Below are positions 1 through 7,144 of a stretch of 9,629 bases of DNA, piece after piece; the stretch's first letter is position 1, and each line of letters opens with the position of its first letter. The stretch is taken from the NCBI GenBank assembly GCA_007129695.1, contig SKVA01000402.1, positions 1 through 9,629 of the forward strand, given 5' to 3'. A model generated the notes under the pieces. It searched no databases and was not told where the DNA came from. It saw nothing but the letters and a program-made list of their open reading frames with translations. This DNA is from Spirochaetaceae bacterium (GTDB lineage: Bacteria > Spirochaetota > Spirochaetia > DSM-27196 > SLST01). Position numbers and translations under genes: made by a program.

Positions 1-1384
1 CGTCCGATCGCGAGTAGTAGTGGTCCTCAAGGAAGATCCCGACTCCCGGCTGCGCAGACAGGTTCTCCCCGGAGAACGAGTACGCCGGAAACGGCGGATG
101 GTCGGTATGGATGAACCAGTCGGGGTGTTCGATCACCCATCGCCCATCGATCCCGACGTGGTTCGGTACCATGTCGCTCGCGACCCGGATTCCGCGCGCG
201 CGGCAGCGAGTCCGCAGGTTTTCGAGCGCGGGCCAGCCGCCGAGCTCGTCGGCGATCTCGTAGTCGTACAGCGCGTATGCCGATGCCTCGGCGTCGTGGT
301 TACCCATGATGTTCTTGATCCGTCGTGACGCGCTGCTGCGCTGCCACAACCCGATCAGCCACAGTCCGTTCATGCCCCACGACGCGAGACGGTCCAGCTC
401 CTCATCGGGAATCTGGTCGAGCCGCCGGATGTCGCGCGCGTGCTGCTTGCTCAGCTGGTCGAGCCAGACCAGCGCGCTCTTTGCCATGATCACGACTTCG
501 GGCATCCAGTCACGGTCGGGAGAGAAGCCCTCCGGCTCGCCGTCGACGTCGTCGTCGACGGCGAAGCTGTAGACGTGGGTCGGTCCGGGACCGCCGAATC
601 GCTGGGTGCTCTCTTCGCGAATGAGATCGACGCCGCGCAACAGCCGCGACAGGTAGTCGCCCATCAGCGAGCCCCACCGCTCGCGAATGAACCGCAGCTG
701 CTGCTCGATGCTGTCGGGATGGCGTCGTGCCGGTTCCCGGAGCAGGTCGATGAGCGACAACCGGTCGGGACCAAACGGAGGCCGGGTACGGAAGAAGTCC
801 GACAGTGCGTCGATCACCTCGCCGTAACGGGTCGCCTCCTGCAGGTCGCTATCGTCAAAGAGCTCGACGAACGGAGAGAACGCCGGGTTGTCGTTTTCCA
901 GCCAGAGCATCATCATCTCTTCCAGAACGACTTCGCGTGCGGGGCGTTCGTCGATCAGACCGTCGTAGAACTCGTCGAGCGTGCGCTCACCGCGGTAGAC
1001 CGGCGTAGGCGGGAACGTCTCGGCGAACCGGTCCATGCAGGAATCGAGTCGATCACGTCCGATCGATTCAGCGAGCGCGTCGTACGCTTCGCCCATCGCC
1101 CGGATCCCGTGTTCCTCCCGGTAGAGATCCACAACGTGGTGCATGACCTCGTCGATGAGGCCCATCGCGTGGAGCTCGCCCGACCGGATCGCGGATGCAG
1201 GGTTGTGGACCAGGTCGCGGCGCTGGTTCATCTCGTGCGCGAGTCGCCTGGTCGCCGCAAGGTCTGCAAGGATCACATTGCCGCTGATCGCGAACAGCGA
1301 CTCGCGCAGTCCGTACCGCTCGCGAGCGTCGCGACGGACGTGAAACTCGCGCATGAACCGGTAGTAGTTCGTGTCGTTCTTCAT
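1..1384 (-). CDS. GH13 alpha-amylase-family glycoside hydrolase, C-terminus cut by window edge
   Basis: The first 461 residues are visible; the frame is still open at base 1. The start of a GH13 (alpha/beta)8 barrel is clear from about residue 335. SWGMNGLWLIGLWQRS (335-350) is an early barrel strand, YALYDYEIADELGG (370-383) matches the segment before conserved region I, and DMVPNHVG (404-411) is region I with the usual Asp, Asn and His. The catalytic Asp, Glu and Asp (regions II-IV) lie beyond the window, so activity cannot be judged. Residues 1 to about 330 are a charged, probably helical region that I do not recognise; ordinary secreted amylases lack it. There is no signal peptide, so a cytoplasmic enzyme acting on glycogen or maltodextrin is likely. 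The ATG (1384-1382) overlaps the malQ TGA as TGATG, with AAGGA 7 nt upstream, indicating translational coupling to malQ. The exact substrate, and whether it is a hydrolase or a transglycosylase, cannot be told. Confidence 0.88.
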   Translation of the reverse strand, partial: MKNDTNYYRFMREFHVRRDARERYGLRESLFAISGNVILADLAATRRLAHEMNQRRDLVHNPASAIRSGELHAMGLIDEVMHHVVDLYREEHGIRAMGEAYDALAESIGRDRLDSCMDRFAETFPPTPVYRGERTLDEFYDGLIDERPAREVVLEEMMMLWLENDNPAFSPFVELFDDSDLQEATRYGEVIDALSDFFRTRPPFGPDRLSLIDLLREPARRHPDSIEQQLRFIRERWGSLMGDYLSRLLRGVDLIREESTQRFGGPGPTHVYSFAVDDDVDGEPEGFSPDRDWMPEVVIMAKSALVWLDQLSKQHARDIRRLDQIPDEELDRLASWGMNGLWLIGLWQRSSASRRIKNIMGNHDAEASAYALYDYEIADELGGWPALENLRTRCRARGIRVASDMVPNHVGIDGRWVIEHPDWFIHTDHPPFPAYSFSGENLSAQPGVGIFLEDHYYSRSD

Positions 1385-3387
1385 CACATCTTCCTTCGAG
1401 CAGTCGCCAGGGCATGGACCGCGCCGGTGAGCTCGTCGTTTGCCAGGAGCTCCTCTATCGTGTGGTTGGCCCGGTACCCCCAGTTGAAATCGGAGAGCGT
1501 GCCCGGCACGTTCACCCGCTCGGCCTCCGGCTCGTCCATCGTCATGCCGGCGACCAGCGCGAACAGATCCTGGAGCTGGACCACACAGATCCTGGATGAG
1601 CCCTCAAACAGAGCCCCCAGGATTGCCCGTGCCGTTTCCGGCGTATAGTCGGACGGTGCCGTCGCGTCCAGACCGAGTGTCCGCCAGAACGCGTCACGAT
1701 CCGTTTCTGAGAGCCACCACTCACGCAGCGTGCTGGTGTCGTGCACCGACGGCGCGCAAACGGTAAGCGGCGGGTAGTCGGCCGGTGATATGTAGGGTTG
1801 GCCGCCTTCGGTCCAGCGTCGTGTCCACCGCGGGATCCTGAGCCCAAGGATCCCCAGGTCGGACAGCACGTCGGGGACGCAGTCGGGGATTGCACCCAGG
1901 TCCTCCGCGCATGCGAGCATCCCGGTGGTGTCCTGCATGAACCCGAGCAGTTTCCGGGCCTGCGCTTCCCACGCAGCGGTCGATTCCTCCATCAGGTCGC
2001 GCGCCAGGCGTGCGACGCCGGCCCGCTCATCGTCATTGAGCGCTCGAAAGCGCGAGCAGTCGCCGAAGCACCACGTCGGGACGTAACCGTCGGCCCCAAC
2101 GCTGATGAGCGCGCGGTCGCGGTAGTGATGGGCAAGGCGCGTCTTGGCGTGATCGCTCACCGGAAGTCGCGCGATGTCGCGTTCGCCCCGAATCGACTCG
2201 GCGAACAGGTAGAGGTCCTCTCCATCGATCTGAACGAGCGCTTCGCGCCTGACCGCTTCGGCCTCGTCCCCGAAGTCCCCGACGAGCGTTGATCCCGAAA
2301 GATGCGGCTCCGCGAGCCAGCGAACGCGTCCGCAGTCCATTCCGTACTCGGCGAGCCGCTTCAGATCTGCGCTCACCCCCGGCACGAACCGACCGAGCGC
2401 ACCCGTATCGTTCGTGACCGCAACGCCCCAGATCCGGAAGAACCCGAGTACATGGTCGATCCTGTACGCCGCGTAGAACCTATCGGCGGCGATCAGTCGA
2501 TCGCGCCACCATCGGTAGTCGTCGCGCTCGAGCGCGTTCCAGTCGTACGTGGGCAGGCCCCAGTTCTGGCCAAGAGGGTTCCCACCGTCGGGCGGCGCGC
2601 CCGCGCGCAGCTCATCGCTGAAGTAGTCGCGATGCGCCCAGAAGTCTGCGCTGTCGTCGTTGACCATGATCGGGATATCGCCCTTCAGCAGCACACCCTG
2701 CACGGCGACCGCGTCGGCGGCGGCGGCGAACTGCTCGTGCAGCCGCATCTGAAGCCATCCGTAATAGAGCAGATCACGGCGTCGCGCCGGATCGTCGAAG
2801 AGCGCGCGAATGGAGTCGGCGTCAGGATGCTCCCATCCCGCCCACTCGCGCCACGATGCACCGGCGTGTTCGATCTTGAGCGTCTTGAACGCGGCGTACT
2901 CGGCGATCCAGAGTCTGTCGTCAAAGAAGCGCTGTGAGGCATCGACGATCGCGCGTGCCGGGGGCGTACCCGCGTCGGCGAGCTCGAAAACCTCGTACCA
3001 GATGCACCGCAGTACCGCCCGCTTCGCGTCCATGTACGGCCCGTACCGTAGCCGCCGATCGTTCGCGTGGCGGTCGCGAAGCGTGTTGAGCCGTTGCTCG
3101 ACGTCGGTCCGCGCTCGGGCGCGCAGCAGCTCGATCTCCGGCAGATCCGCGACTCTCAGGTAGAGCGGGTGAAGCGCGAATGCGCTGAGCGCGCTGTACG
3201 GCGACGCCTGCCAGCCGGTGTCGTTGACCGGGAGGATCTGAATCATGTCGAGGCCGGTCGCGACGCACCACTGCGCCAACGCAGGTAGATCGGCAAACTC
3301 ACCCGACCCGATCGTAGACGCGGTCCGAAGCGCCGAAAGCGGTACGAGTACGCCGGAAAGCGGTCTGTCGGGCGTCGCGAAGGTCAT
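1384..3387 (-). CDS. malQ: 4-alpha-glucanotransferase (amylomaltase, GH77), long form with DPE2-like insertion
   Basis: This 667-residue protein transfers alpha-1,4-glucan segments between maltodextrins and releases glucose. It has no signal peptide and is expected in the cytoplasm. GH77 hallmarks run in order: SPYSALSAF (62-70), GDIPIMVNDDSADFW (236-250), GQNWGLPTYDW (273-283), nucleophile Asp311 in RIDHVLGFF (309-317), acid/base Glu495 in AEDLG (494-498), and Asp550 in VHDTSTLREWW (548-558). All three catalytic acids are present. The Glu to Asp distance (55) equals that in Thermus aquaticus amylomaltase (E340, D395). The nucleophile to Glu distance is 184 residues against 47 there, so about 137 extra residues sit between them, as in plant DPE2-type enzymes. 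The N-terminal CBM20 domains of DPE2 are absent. AGAGG lies 6 nt before the ATG. The stop overlaps the next gene's start by one base. A 58-base gap separates it from the upstream gamma-glutamyltransferase-like gene, with only a weak -10-like TATGCT at about 3424-3429. Confidence 0.95.
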   Translation of the reverse strand: MTFATPDRPLSGVLVPLSALRTASTIGSGEFADLPALAQWCVATGLDMIQILPVNDTGWQASPYSALSAFALHPLYLRVADLPEIELLRARARTDVEQRLNTLRDRHANDRRLRYGPYMDAKRAVLRCIWYEVFELADAGTPPARAIVDASQRFFDDRLWIAEYAAFKTLKIEHAGASWREWAGWEHPDADSIRALFDDPARRRDLLYYGWLQMRLHEQFAAAADAVAVQGVLLKGDIPIMVNDDSADFWAHRDYFSDELRAGAPPDGGNPLGQNWGLPTYDWNALERDDYRWWRDRLIAADRFYAAYRIDHVLGFFRIWGVAVTNDTGALGRFVPGVSADLKRLAEYGMDCGRVRWLAEPHLSGSTLVGDFGDEAEAVRREALVQIDGEDLYLFAESIRGERDIARLPVSDHAKTRLAHHYRDRALISVGADGYVPTWCFGDCSRFRALNDDERAGVARLARDLMEESTAAWEAQARKLLGFMQDTTGMLACAEDLGAIPDCVPDVLSDLGILGLRIPRWTRRWTEGGQPYISPADYPPLTVCAPSVHDTSTLREWWLSETDRDAFWRTLGLDATAPSDYTPETARAILGALFEGSSRICVVQLQDLFALVAGMTMDEPEAERVNVPGTLSDFNWGYRANHTIEELLANDELTGAVHALATARRKM
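1392..1396 (-). promoter_or_regulatory. Ribosome binding site for the GH13 gene, inside the malQ end
   Basis: On the minus strand AAGGA lies 7 bases before the ATG at 1384. It sits in the last codons of malQ, so ribosomes finishing malQ would terminate beside it. It supports the TGATG start over internal alternatives. Confidence 0.6.
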
Positions 3388-3445
3388 GTCCGGCCTCTGA
3401 GCACTGGCTGTTCCTCTCTATTGAGCATACTCATTTTTCCGTGGA

Positions 3446-5113
3446 TCAGTAACCGGAGGCCTGGCCGTCGCCCCGGGGGTCGCTGCCGGCCAGCAGGATC
3501 CCTTCTTCGCCGAACGCGATGACCTGCCCCAGGCCGAATCCGGCGCGTTCGGGGCCCGAGACCCGCTCCACCGTGTGGCCCCGCGCCTCAAGACCCGCGA
3601 TCAGCTCGTCCTCCATCGACTCTTCTACCAGGACCACCCCCTCCGGATCGCCGTCGCGCAGCTGCCAGCGCGGCCGGTCGAGCGCGCTCTGCGGGTCGAC
3701 TCCGTCATCGACCATCGACGCGACCACCTGCAGGTGCCCCTGCGGCTGCATCATGCCTCCCATAACGCCGAACACCGCCGCGGCGTCGAGTGGCGGTTTG
3801 CCGCCCGAACCCCGCGTGAGCAGGCCAGGGATGATCGTGTGATACGGACGTTTGAGCGGTGCGATGCAGTTCGGGTGGGCGGGATCGAGCCTGAATCCAC
3901 GACCCCTGTTCTGCAGCGTGAATCCGCATCCGCGCGGAACGATTCCTGTGCCGAACCCCGTGTAGTTGCTGTTGATGAACGAGCACGCATTGCCGTCGGC
4001 ATCGACCACGCAGAAGTAGACCGTGTCCCGGCCGACACTACCGACCGCCGATCCCGGCCCGACTGCCTCCATTCGCGATCCGGGGCAGATGGAAGCGGCG
4101 CGTCGCGCCGCGTACACCGGGTCCAGAAGCTCGTTGACCGGCACCGACGTGTGCGCGGGATCGGCGATGTGTGCCGCTCCGTCGGCAAACCCGATGCGCA
4201 TCGCCTCAACCTGCGCGTGCATCAGGGTGACGCGATCGGCGCCGGGGTTCAAGCGCCGGAACGCCGCGTAGACGCCAATCGCGATGAGCGCCGCCACGCC
4301 CTGTCCGTTCGGCGGACACTCCCAGACGCGGTAGTCGCCGTACGCGACGCTGATCGGATCGACCCACTCCCCCCGGTGCTCGGCCAGGTCGTCGGTCGTC
4401 ATCACGCCACCCTCGTGCGTTACTTCCTCTACGATCCGCTCGGCGATCCAGCCGTGGTAGAACCGGTCGCGACCGACACGCGGGTCGTCGGTCGCAAGCT
4501 CTTCCAGCACCGACGCCAAGCCCGGGTTGCGAAAACGGCGTCCGACGGTGGGTGCGATCCCGTCGATCAGGAGCTCGCTGCCGTACCTGACCGCCGACAA
4601 CTGCCTTTCGGCGCCCGACTTCCACCAGCGGGCGGTCATCGGCGCGACGGAGAACCCTTCGCGTGCCAGCGAGATCGCCGGCTCAAGCACGCGCCGCATC
4701 GGCAGCCGGCCGTACCGCGACTGGACCGCTGCCCACGCGTCGGCGGCACCGGGAACGGTGACCGTGTGCGCGTGGAAGGGCGGCAGCGCTCCGTCGACCG
4801 CCGCCGACATCGCGACGTCGAGCGTCAACGCGCGTGGCGCGCGCCCCGATCCGTTGTACGCGCCGACGATGCCCTCATCGGCTGCAAGATAGAGGCAGAA
4901 CGCGTCTCCGCCGAGTCCCGTCGAGCACGGCTGCGTGACCTGCAGCGCCGCGGCGACCGCGACCGCAGCGTCGGCAGCGCTGCCTCCCGCGCGCAGCACG
5001 TCCAGGCCTGCTTCCGTTGCAAGCGGCTGGCTGCTGGCGACCGCCGCGCGTGACGCGAGCACGACCGAACGGCGGCCGGCGAACCGAAGGTTTTCTGTAG
5101 CGTCGAGTTTCAT
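3446..5113 (-). CDS. ggt: Gamma-glutamyltransferase-family proenzyme (YwrD-like, non-secreted)
   Basis: This 555-residue Ntn-hydrolase is expected to self-cleave before Thr364 in GRDTVYFCVVD (361-371), giving subunits of about 363 and 192 residues. Family signatures include RAGGSAADAAVAVAAALQV (41-59), STGLGGDAF (64-72), TVPGAADAW (119-127), ECPPNGQG (265-272) and GFGTGIVPRG (386-395). The N-terminus has no signal peptide, unlike periplasmic E. coli Ggt, so a cytoplasmic location is likely, as for Bacillus YwrD. The S462-S463 pair that holds the gamma-glutamyl carboxylate in E. coli is replaced by YH in KRPYHTIIP (421-429). By ungapped alignment E. coli N411, Q430 and D433 fall on Y384, R403 and G406. 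The true substrate may therefore be another amide, with glutathione-like peptides less certain. GGAG lies 8 nt before the ATG. It could be co-transcribed with malQ, 58 bases downstream, but shares no evident pathway with it. Confidence 0.9.
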   Translation of the reverse strand: MKLDATENLRFAGRRSVVLASRAAVASSQPLATEAGLDVLRAGGSAADAAVAVAAALQVTQPCSTGLGGDAFCLYLAADEGIVGAYNGSGRAPRALTLDVAMSAAVDGALPPFHAHTVTVPGAADAWAAVQSRYGRLPMRRVLEPAISLAREGFSVAPMTARWWKSGAERQLSAVRYGSELLIDGIAPTVGRRFRNPGLASVLEELATDDPRVGRDRFYHGWIAERIVEEVTHEGGVMTTDDLAEHRGEWVDPISVAYGDYRVWECPPNGQGVAALIAIGVYAAFRRLNPGADRVTLMHAQVEAMRIGFADGAAHIADPAHTSVPVNELLDPVYAARRAASICPGSRMEAVGPGSAVGSVGRDTVYFCVVDADGNACSFINSNYTGFGTGIVPRGCGFTLQNRGRGFRLDPAHPNCIAPLKRPYHTIIPGLLTRGSGGKPPLDAAAVFGVMGGMMQPQGHLQVVASMVDDGVDPQSALDRPRWQLRDGDPEGVVLVEESMEDELIAGLEARGHTVERVSGPERAGFGLGQVIAFGEEGILLAGSDPRGDGQASGY

Positions 5114-5189
5114 GCCTATCTCTCCCCGTACGGTCTGATCTACAGGCGACTATACTACGGTGCCCGCCTCGTGTAGGATACACCCCCAA
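5114..5189. promoter_or_regulatory. Divergent intergenic region with overlapping -10-like hexamers
   Basis: This gap separates the minus-strand ggt-like gene from the plus-strand DUF4015 gene, so it should hold both promoters. On the minus strand TATAGT (5154-5149) matches the -10 consensus at 5 of 6 bases, with a weak -35 candidate CCTACA (5177-5172) at 17-base spacing, followed by GGGGAGA (5127-5121) before the ggt ATG. On the plus strand TATACT (5151-5156) also matches 5 of 6, but I find no good -35. GTGTA-GGA-TACAC (5171-5183) is a perfect 5-base dyad containing TAGGAT and lies just before the GTG start. No established regulator site is recognised. Confidence 0.45.
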
Positions 5190-7085
5190 GTGAAGGTCCT
5201 ATTCGTTGCAGCCGTATGGCTGATCGTCGCTCCGTTGTACGGAGCCGTTTCCCAGTACGCAGGCGGCCCTCAGCAGCTCCCCGATGGAGCAGTCGTTGTC
5301 AGGGTCAATCTGCGTGGCCATCTTGAGCGGTCGCCCGACTCCGCGATCACGTGGTCCCCGGTAGTGGGCCTTCCGGTGCGGGTGCTTCCCGCTTACCGCG
5401 CCGGTGAACCGCTTCCCGTCACCGCAGTCGCGACCCAGCCTCCCGGTGCCGATCGTCCGAACGATCGCATGGCGGTTGCGCTCTCTCCCGGTGTCAAACG
5501 CGTTGGCAGAATCGTCGCGCTCGACGGAGCGCCTACCCTGGCCGCGACAGGCACCAGGCTCCACGTCAGCCGCGACGGACTGTCGACCTGGGACGAAGTC
5601 GATCTGACTACGGTGATAAACCAGTCGACTTACATCACCGCGATCGCGATCGACCACGCCGACGCGGCGCACTGGGTGATCGGTACCTCGTATAACGGGA
5701 TGTACCGCACGCGCGACGCCGGGGCGACCTGGCGAGAGCTCACCTCCGATCGGTCGCTCTGGCCGAGCTTCCTTGGCGCCGGGTTCTTCGAGGAAGTAGC
5801 CGGGCTCTGGTTCACGACCGACGGGTCGGTCGTTGTCCAGTCGGGCTTCGGGCAGGGACTTCTGATGATACACGCCCAGGACGGCACGGCACCGCCAATC
5901 GGGGGCGGCGCCACCGCCCGACCGCGCGTGGAGCGGCTCGGGCTCGCCGCGGATGGGCCGACGTCACTGCACGTGTTCGCGCGCGTTGTCGGCGAGACTT
6001 CATCGATCGGCGCGCCCGTGATTCAGAGGATGACCGCACGACCCGACGACGACGCGCGCACGCGGCGACTGGCCGCGGCTGCCGACCGAACCGGCATCTA
6101 CCTGGCGGCGCACAACGCCGCGCCCGACCGGTTGCCCGCGTACTTCGCGCTGATGGAGCGCTTCGGGTACGACAGCATCGTCGTCGACGTCAAGGACGAC
6201 GTGGGGCAGATCATGTACGACACGCGCCTTCCTGCGCCGCGCGCAGCCGGCGCGGTAGTACCGGTGCTCGACCTACCGCGCTTCGTGGCCGCGGCGCACG
6301 CGCGGGGGATCTACGTGATCGCGCGGATCGTGGTCTTCAAGGATCACCGGCTCGCAGCGTACGACGGCTACCGCTACTCGCTATGGGATTCCCGGCACAA
6401 TCGGCCGTGGGCGGTCTACCGCACGATCACCGACGCCGAAACCGGCGAGCGGCGCGCGATCGCGGTCGAACGATGGGTCGACCCGTACCTTCCGGAGGTG
6501 TGGGACTACAACGTCGCGATCGCCGAGGAAGTGGTCTCGCTTGGCGTCGACGAGGTTCAGTTCGACTACATTCGCTTCCCGTCGGACGGCATCGTCGCCG
6601 ACGTCGTGAGCCGGTACGCGGTAGCCGGCGCCGACCGGGTGCAGGCGCTCGAAGGGTTTCTTGCGGAAGCCCGCCGCAGGCTCGATGTACCGATCAGCAT
6701 CGACCTGTTCGGATTCAACGCGTGGTCGCGGATGCGCTACCTGGGGCAGGACATGGTCCGGCTCTCCGACTACGTCGACGTTGTCAGCCCGATGTTCTAC
6801 CCGTCACACTTCGTGCGGAGCTTCCTGCCGCAGTTCAGTTATATGGACCGCTCGTTCGTGATCTACGATCTGGGGACGCGCCGATCGCGCGTGCTCGGCG
6901 CGGACGGCGTGCTCATCCGCCCGTACCTCCAGGCGTTCCTGATCGGACCGGAGCTTCAGTTCGAGCGCCCCGTGTTCGAGCGCTATCTGCAGCTCCAGAA
7001 AGACGCGAGCATCGCAGGCGGCGCGAGCGGATTCACGCTCTGGAACGCGAGCGGCCGCTACTACATGCTCCCGCCCGCCGAGTAG
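5190..7085 (+). CDS. Exported protein with N-terminal Asp-box repeats and C-terminal DUF4015 putative glycoside-hydrolase barrel
   Basis: With the GTG at 5190 the product is 631 residues and begins with Lys and a hydrophobic segment (MKVLFVAAVWLIVAPLYGA, 1-19), a good signal peptide. An in-frame start at 5160 would add ten residues without export character, so 5190 is preferred, though AGGA is a rather distant 11 nt upstream. Residues about 48-240 carry three Asp-box (S/T-x-D-x-[G/A]-x-T-W type) motifs: SPDSAITW (48-55), SRDGLSTW (127-134, with the Gly shifted) and TRDAGATW (174-181), suggesting a small beta-propeller-like domain. Residues about 301-631 match DUF4015/GHL13 (PF13200), a predicted TIM barrel. 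GYDSIVVDVKDDVG, YVIARIVVFKD, EVQFDYIRFPSDG, SPMFYPSHF and GFTLWNASGRYY are its characteristic strands. It probably acts on a cell-envelope or extracellular glycan, but no reaction is established for the family. Acidic residues in VDVKDD and QFDYIRFPSD are candidates for catalysis (inference). Confidence 0.88.
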   Translation: MKVLFVAAVWLIVAPLYGAVSQYAGGPQQLPDGAVVVRVNLRGHLERSPDSAITWSPVVGLPVRVLPAYRAGEPLPVTAVATQPPGADRPNDRMAVALSPGVKRVGRIVALDGAPTLAATGTRLHVSRDGLSTWDEVDLTTVINQSTYITAIAIDHADAAHWVIGTSYNGMYRTRDAGATWRELTSDRSLWPSFLGAGFFEEVAGLWFTTDGSVVVQSGFGQGLLMIHAQDGTAPPIGGGATARPRVERLGLAADGPTSLHVFARVVGETSSIGAPVIQRMTARPDDDARTRRLAAAADRTGIYLAAHNAAPDRLPAYFALMERFGYDSIVVDVKDDVGQIMYDTRLPAPRAAGAVVPVLDLPRFVAAAHARGIYVIARIVVFKDHRLAAYDGYRYSLWDSRHNRPWAVYRTITDAETGERRAIAVERWVDPYLPEVWDYNVAIAEEVVSLGVDEVQFDYIRFPSDGIVADVVSRYAVAGADRVQALEGFLAEARRRLDVPISIDLFGFNAWSRMRYLGQDMVRLSDYVDVVSPMFYPSHFVRSFLPQFSYMDRSFVIYDLGTRRSRVLGADGVLIRPYLQAFLIGPELQFERPVFERYLQLQKDASIAGGASGFTLWNASGRYYMLPPAE

Positions 7086-7107
7086 GCGGGCGCCGCGGTT
7101 TCCGCGG
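7072..7107 (+). terminator. Two adjacent GC hairpins across the DUF4015 stop codon, possible U-tract-less terminator
   Basis: CGCCCGCC (7072-7079) and GGCGGGCG (7085-7092) form a perfect 8-bp stem around the loop GAGTA, and the TAG stop codon (7083-7085) lies in the loop and first right-arm base. Directly after it CCGCGG (7093-7098) and CCGCGG (7102-7107) form a 6-bp stem with loop TTT. No T run follows, so this is not a classical intrinsic terminator. It may attenuate read-through into moxR, protect the mRNA end, or do nothing. Confidence 0.4.
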
Positions 7108-7110
7108 GCG

Positions 7111-7139
7111 TGGTAGGATTACCCCGGCCGTGGTAGGAT
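7111..7139 (+). promoter_or_regulatory. Tandem TGGTAGGAT elements ahead of moxR (promoter or RBS)
   Basis: TGGTAGGAT occurs at 7111-7119 and again at 7131-7139, 20 bases apart and flanked by CG on the left. As TGn-TAGGAT it resembles an extended -10 with 4 of 6 consensus bases. From the second copy transcription would begin at about 7145-7147, that is at the moxR ATG (7145), giving a leaderless message. Alternatively AGGA (7135-7138), 6 nt before the ATG, is simply the ribosome binding site. A related TGTAGGAT lies before the DUF4015 start. Confidence 0.4.
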
Positions 7140-7144
7140 AGCGC

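Noticed and set aside
440..1648. 402-codon open frame on the plus strand
   Set aside because: It lies antisense to the GH13 start and the malQ end, and its translation is rich in Arg, Val and His with no recognisable motif. Long antisense frames are expected in GC-rich DNA with strong codon bias.
3422..3437. TGAGCATACTCA followed by TTTTT as an intrinsic terminator or operator
   Set aside because: The stem is only 4 bp, and the T run is on the plus strand where no gene precedes it. For the minus-strand genes flanking it the order is wrong for a terminator.
3388..3445. Strong dedicated malQ promoter in the 58-base gap
   Set aside because: The only -10-like string (TATGCT on the minus strand) matches 4 of 6 bases and has no acceptable -35, so co-transcription with the upstream gene is as likely.
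3575..5053. 492-codon open frame on the plus strand
   Set aside because: It is fully antisense to the gamma-glutamyltransferase-family gene, whose protein has clear conserved motifs. The antisense product is low-complexity Arg/Asp/Val with no domain.
5160..5189. Upstream GTG start giving a 641-residue DUF4015 protein
   Set aside because: The ten extra residues (MPASCRIHPQ) weaken the signal peptide, and this start has no ribosome binding site. The GTG at 5190 gives a normal Lys-hydrophobic signal sequence.
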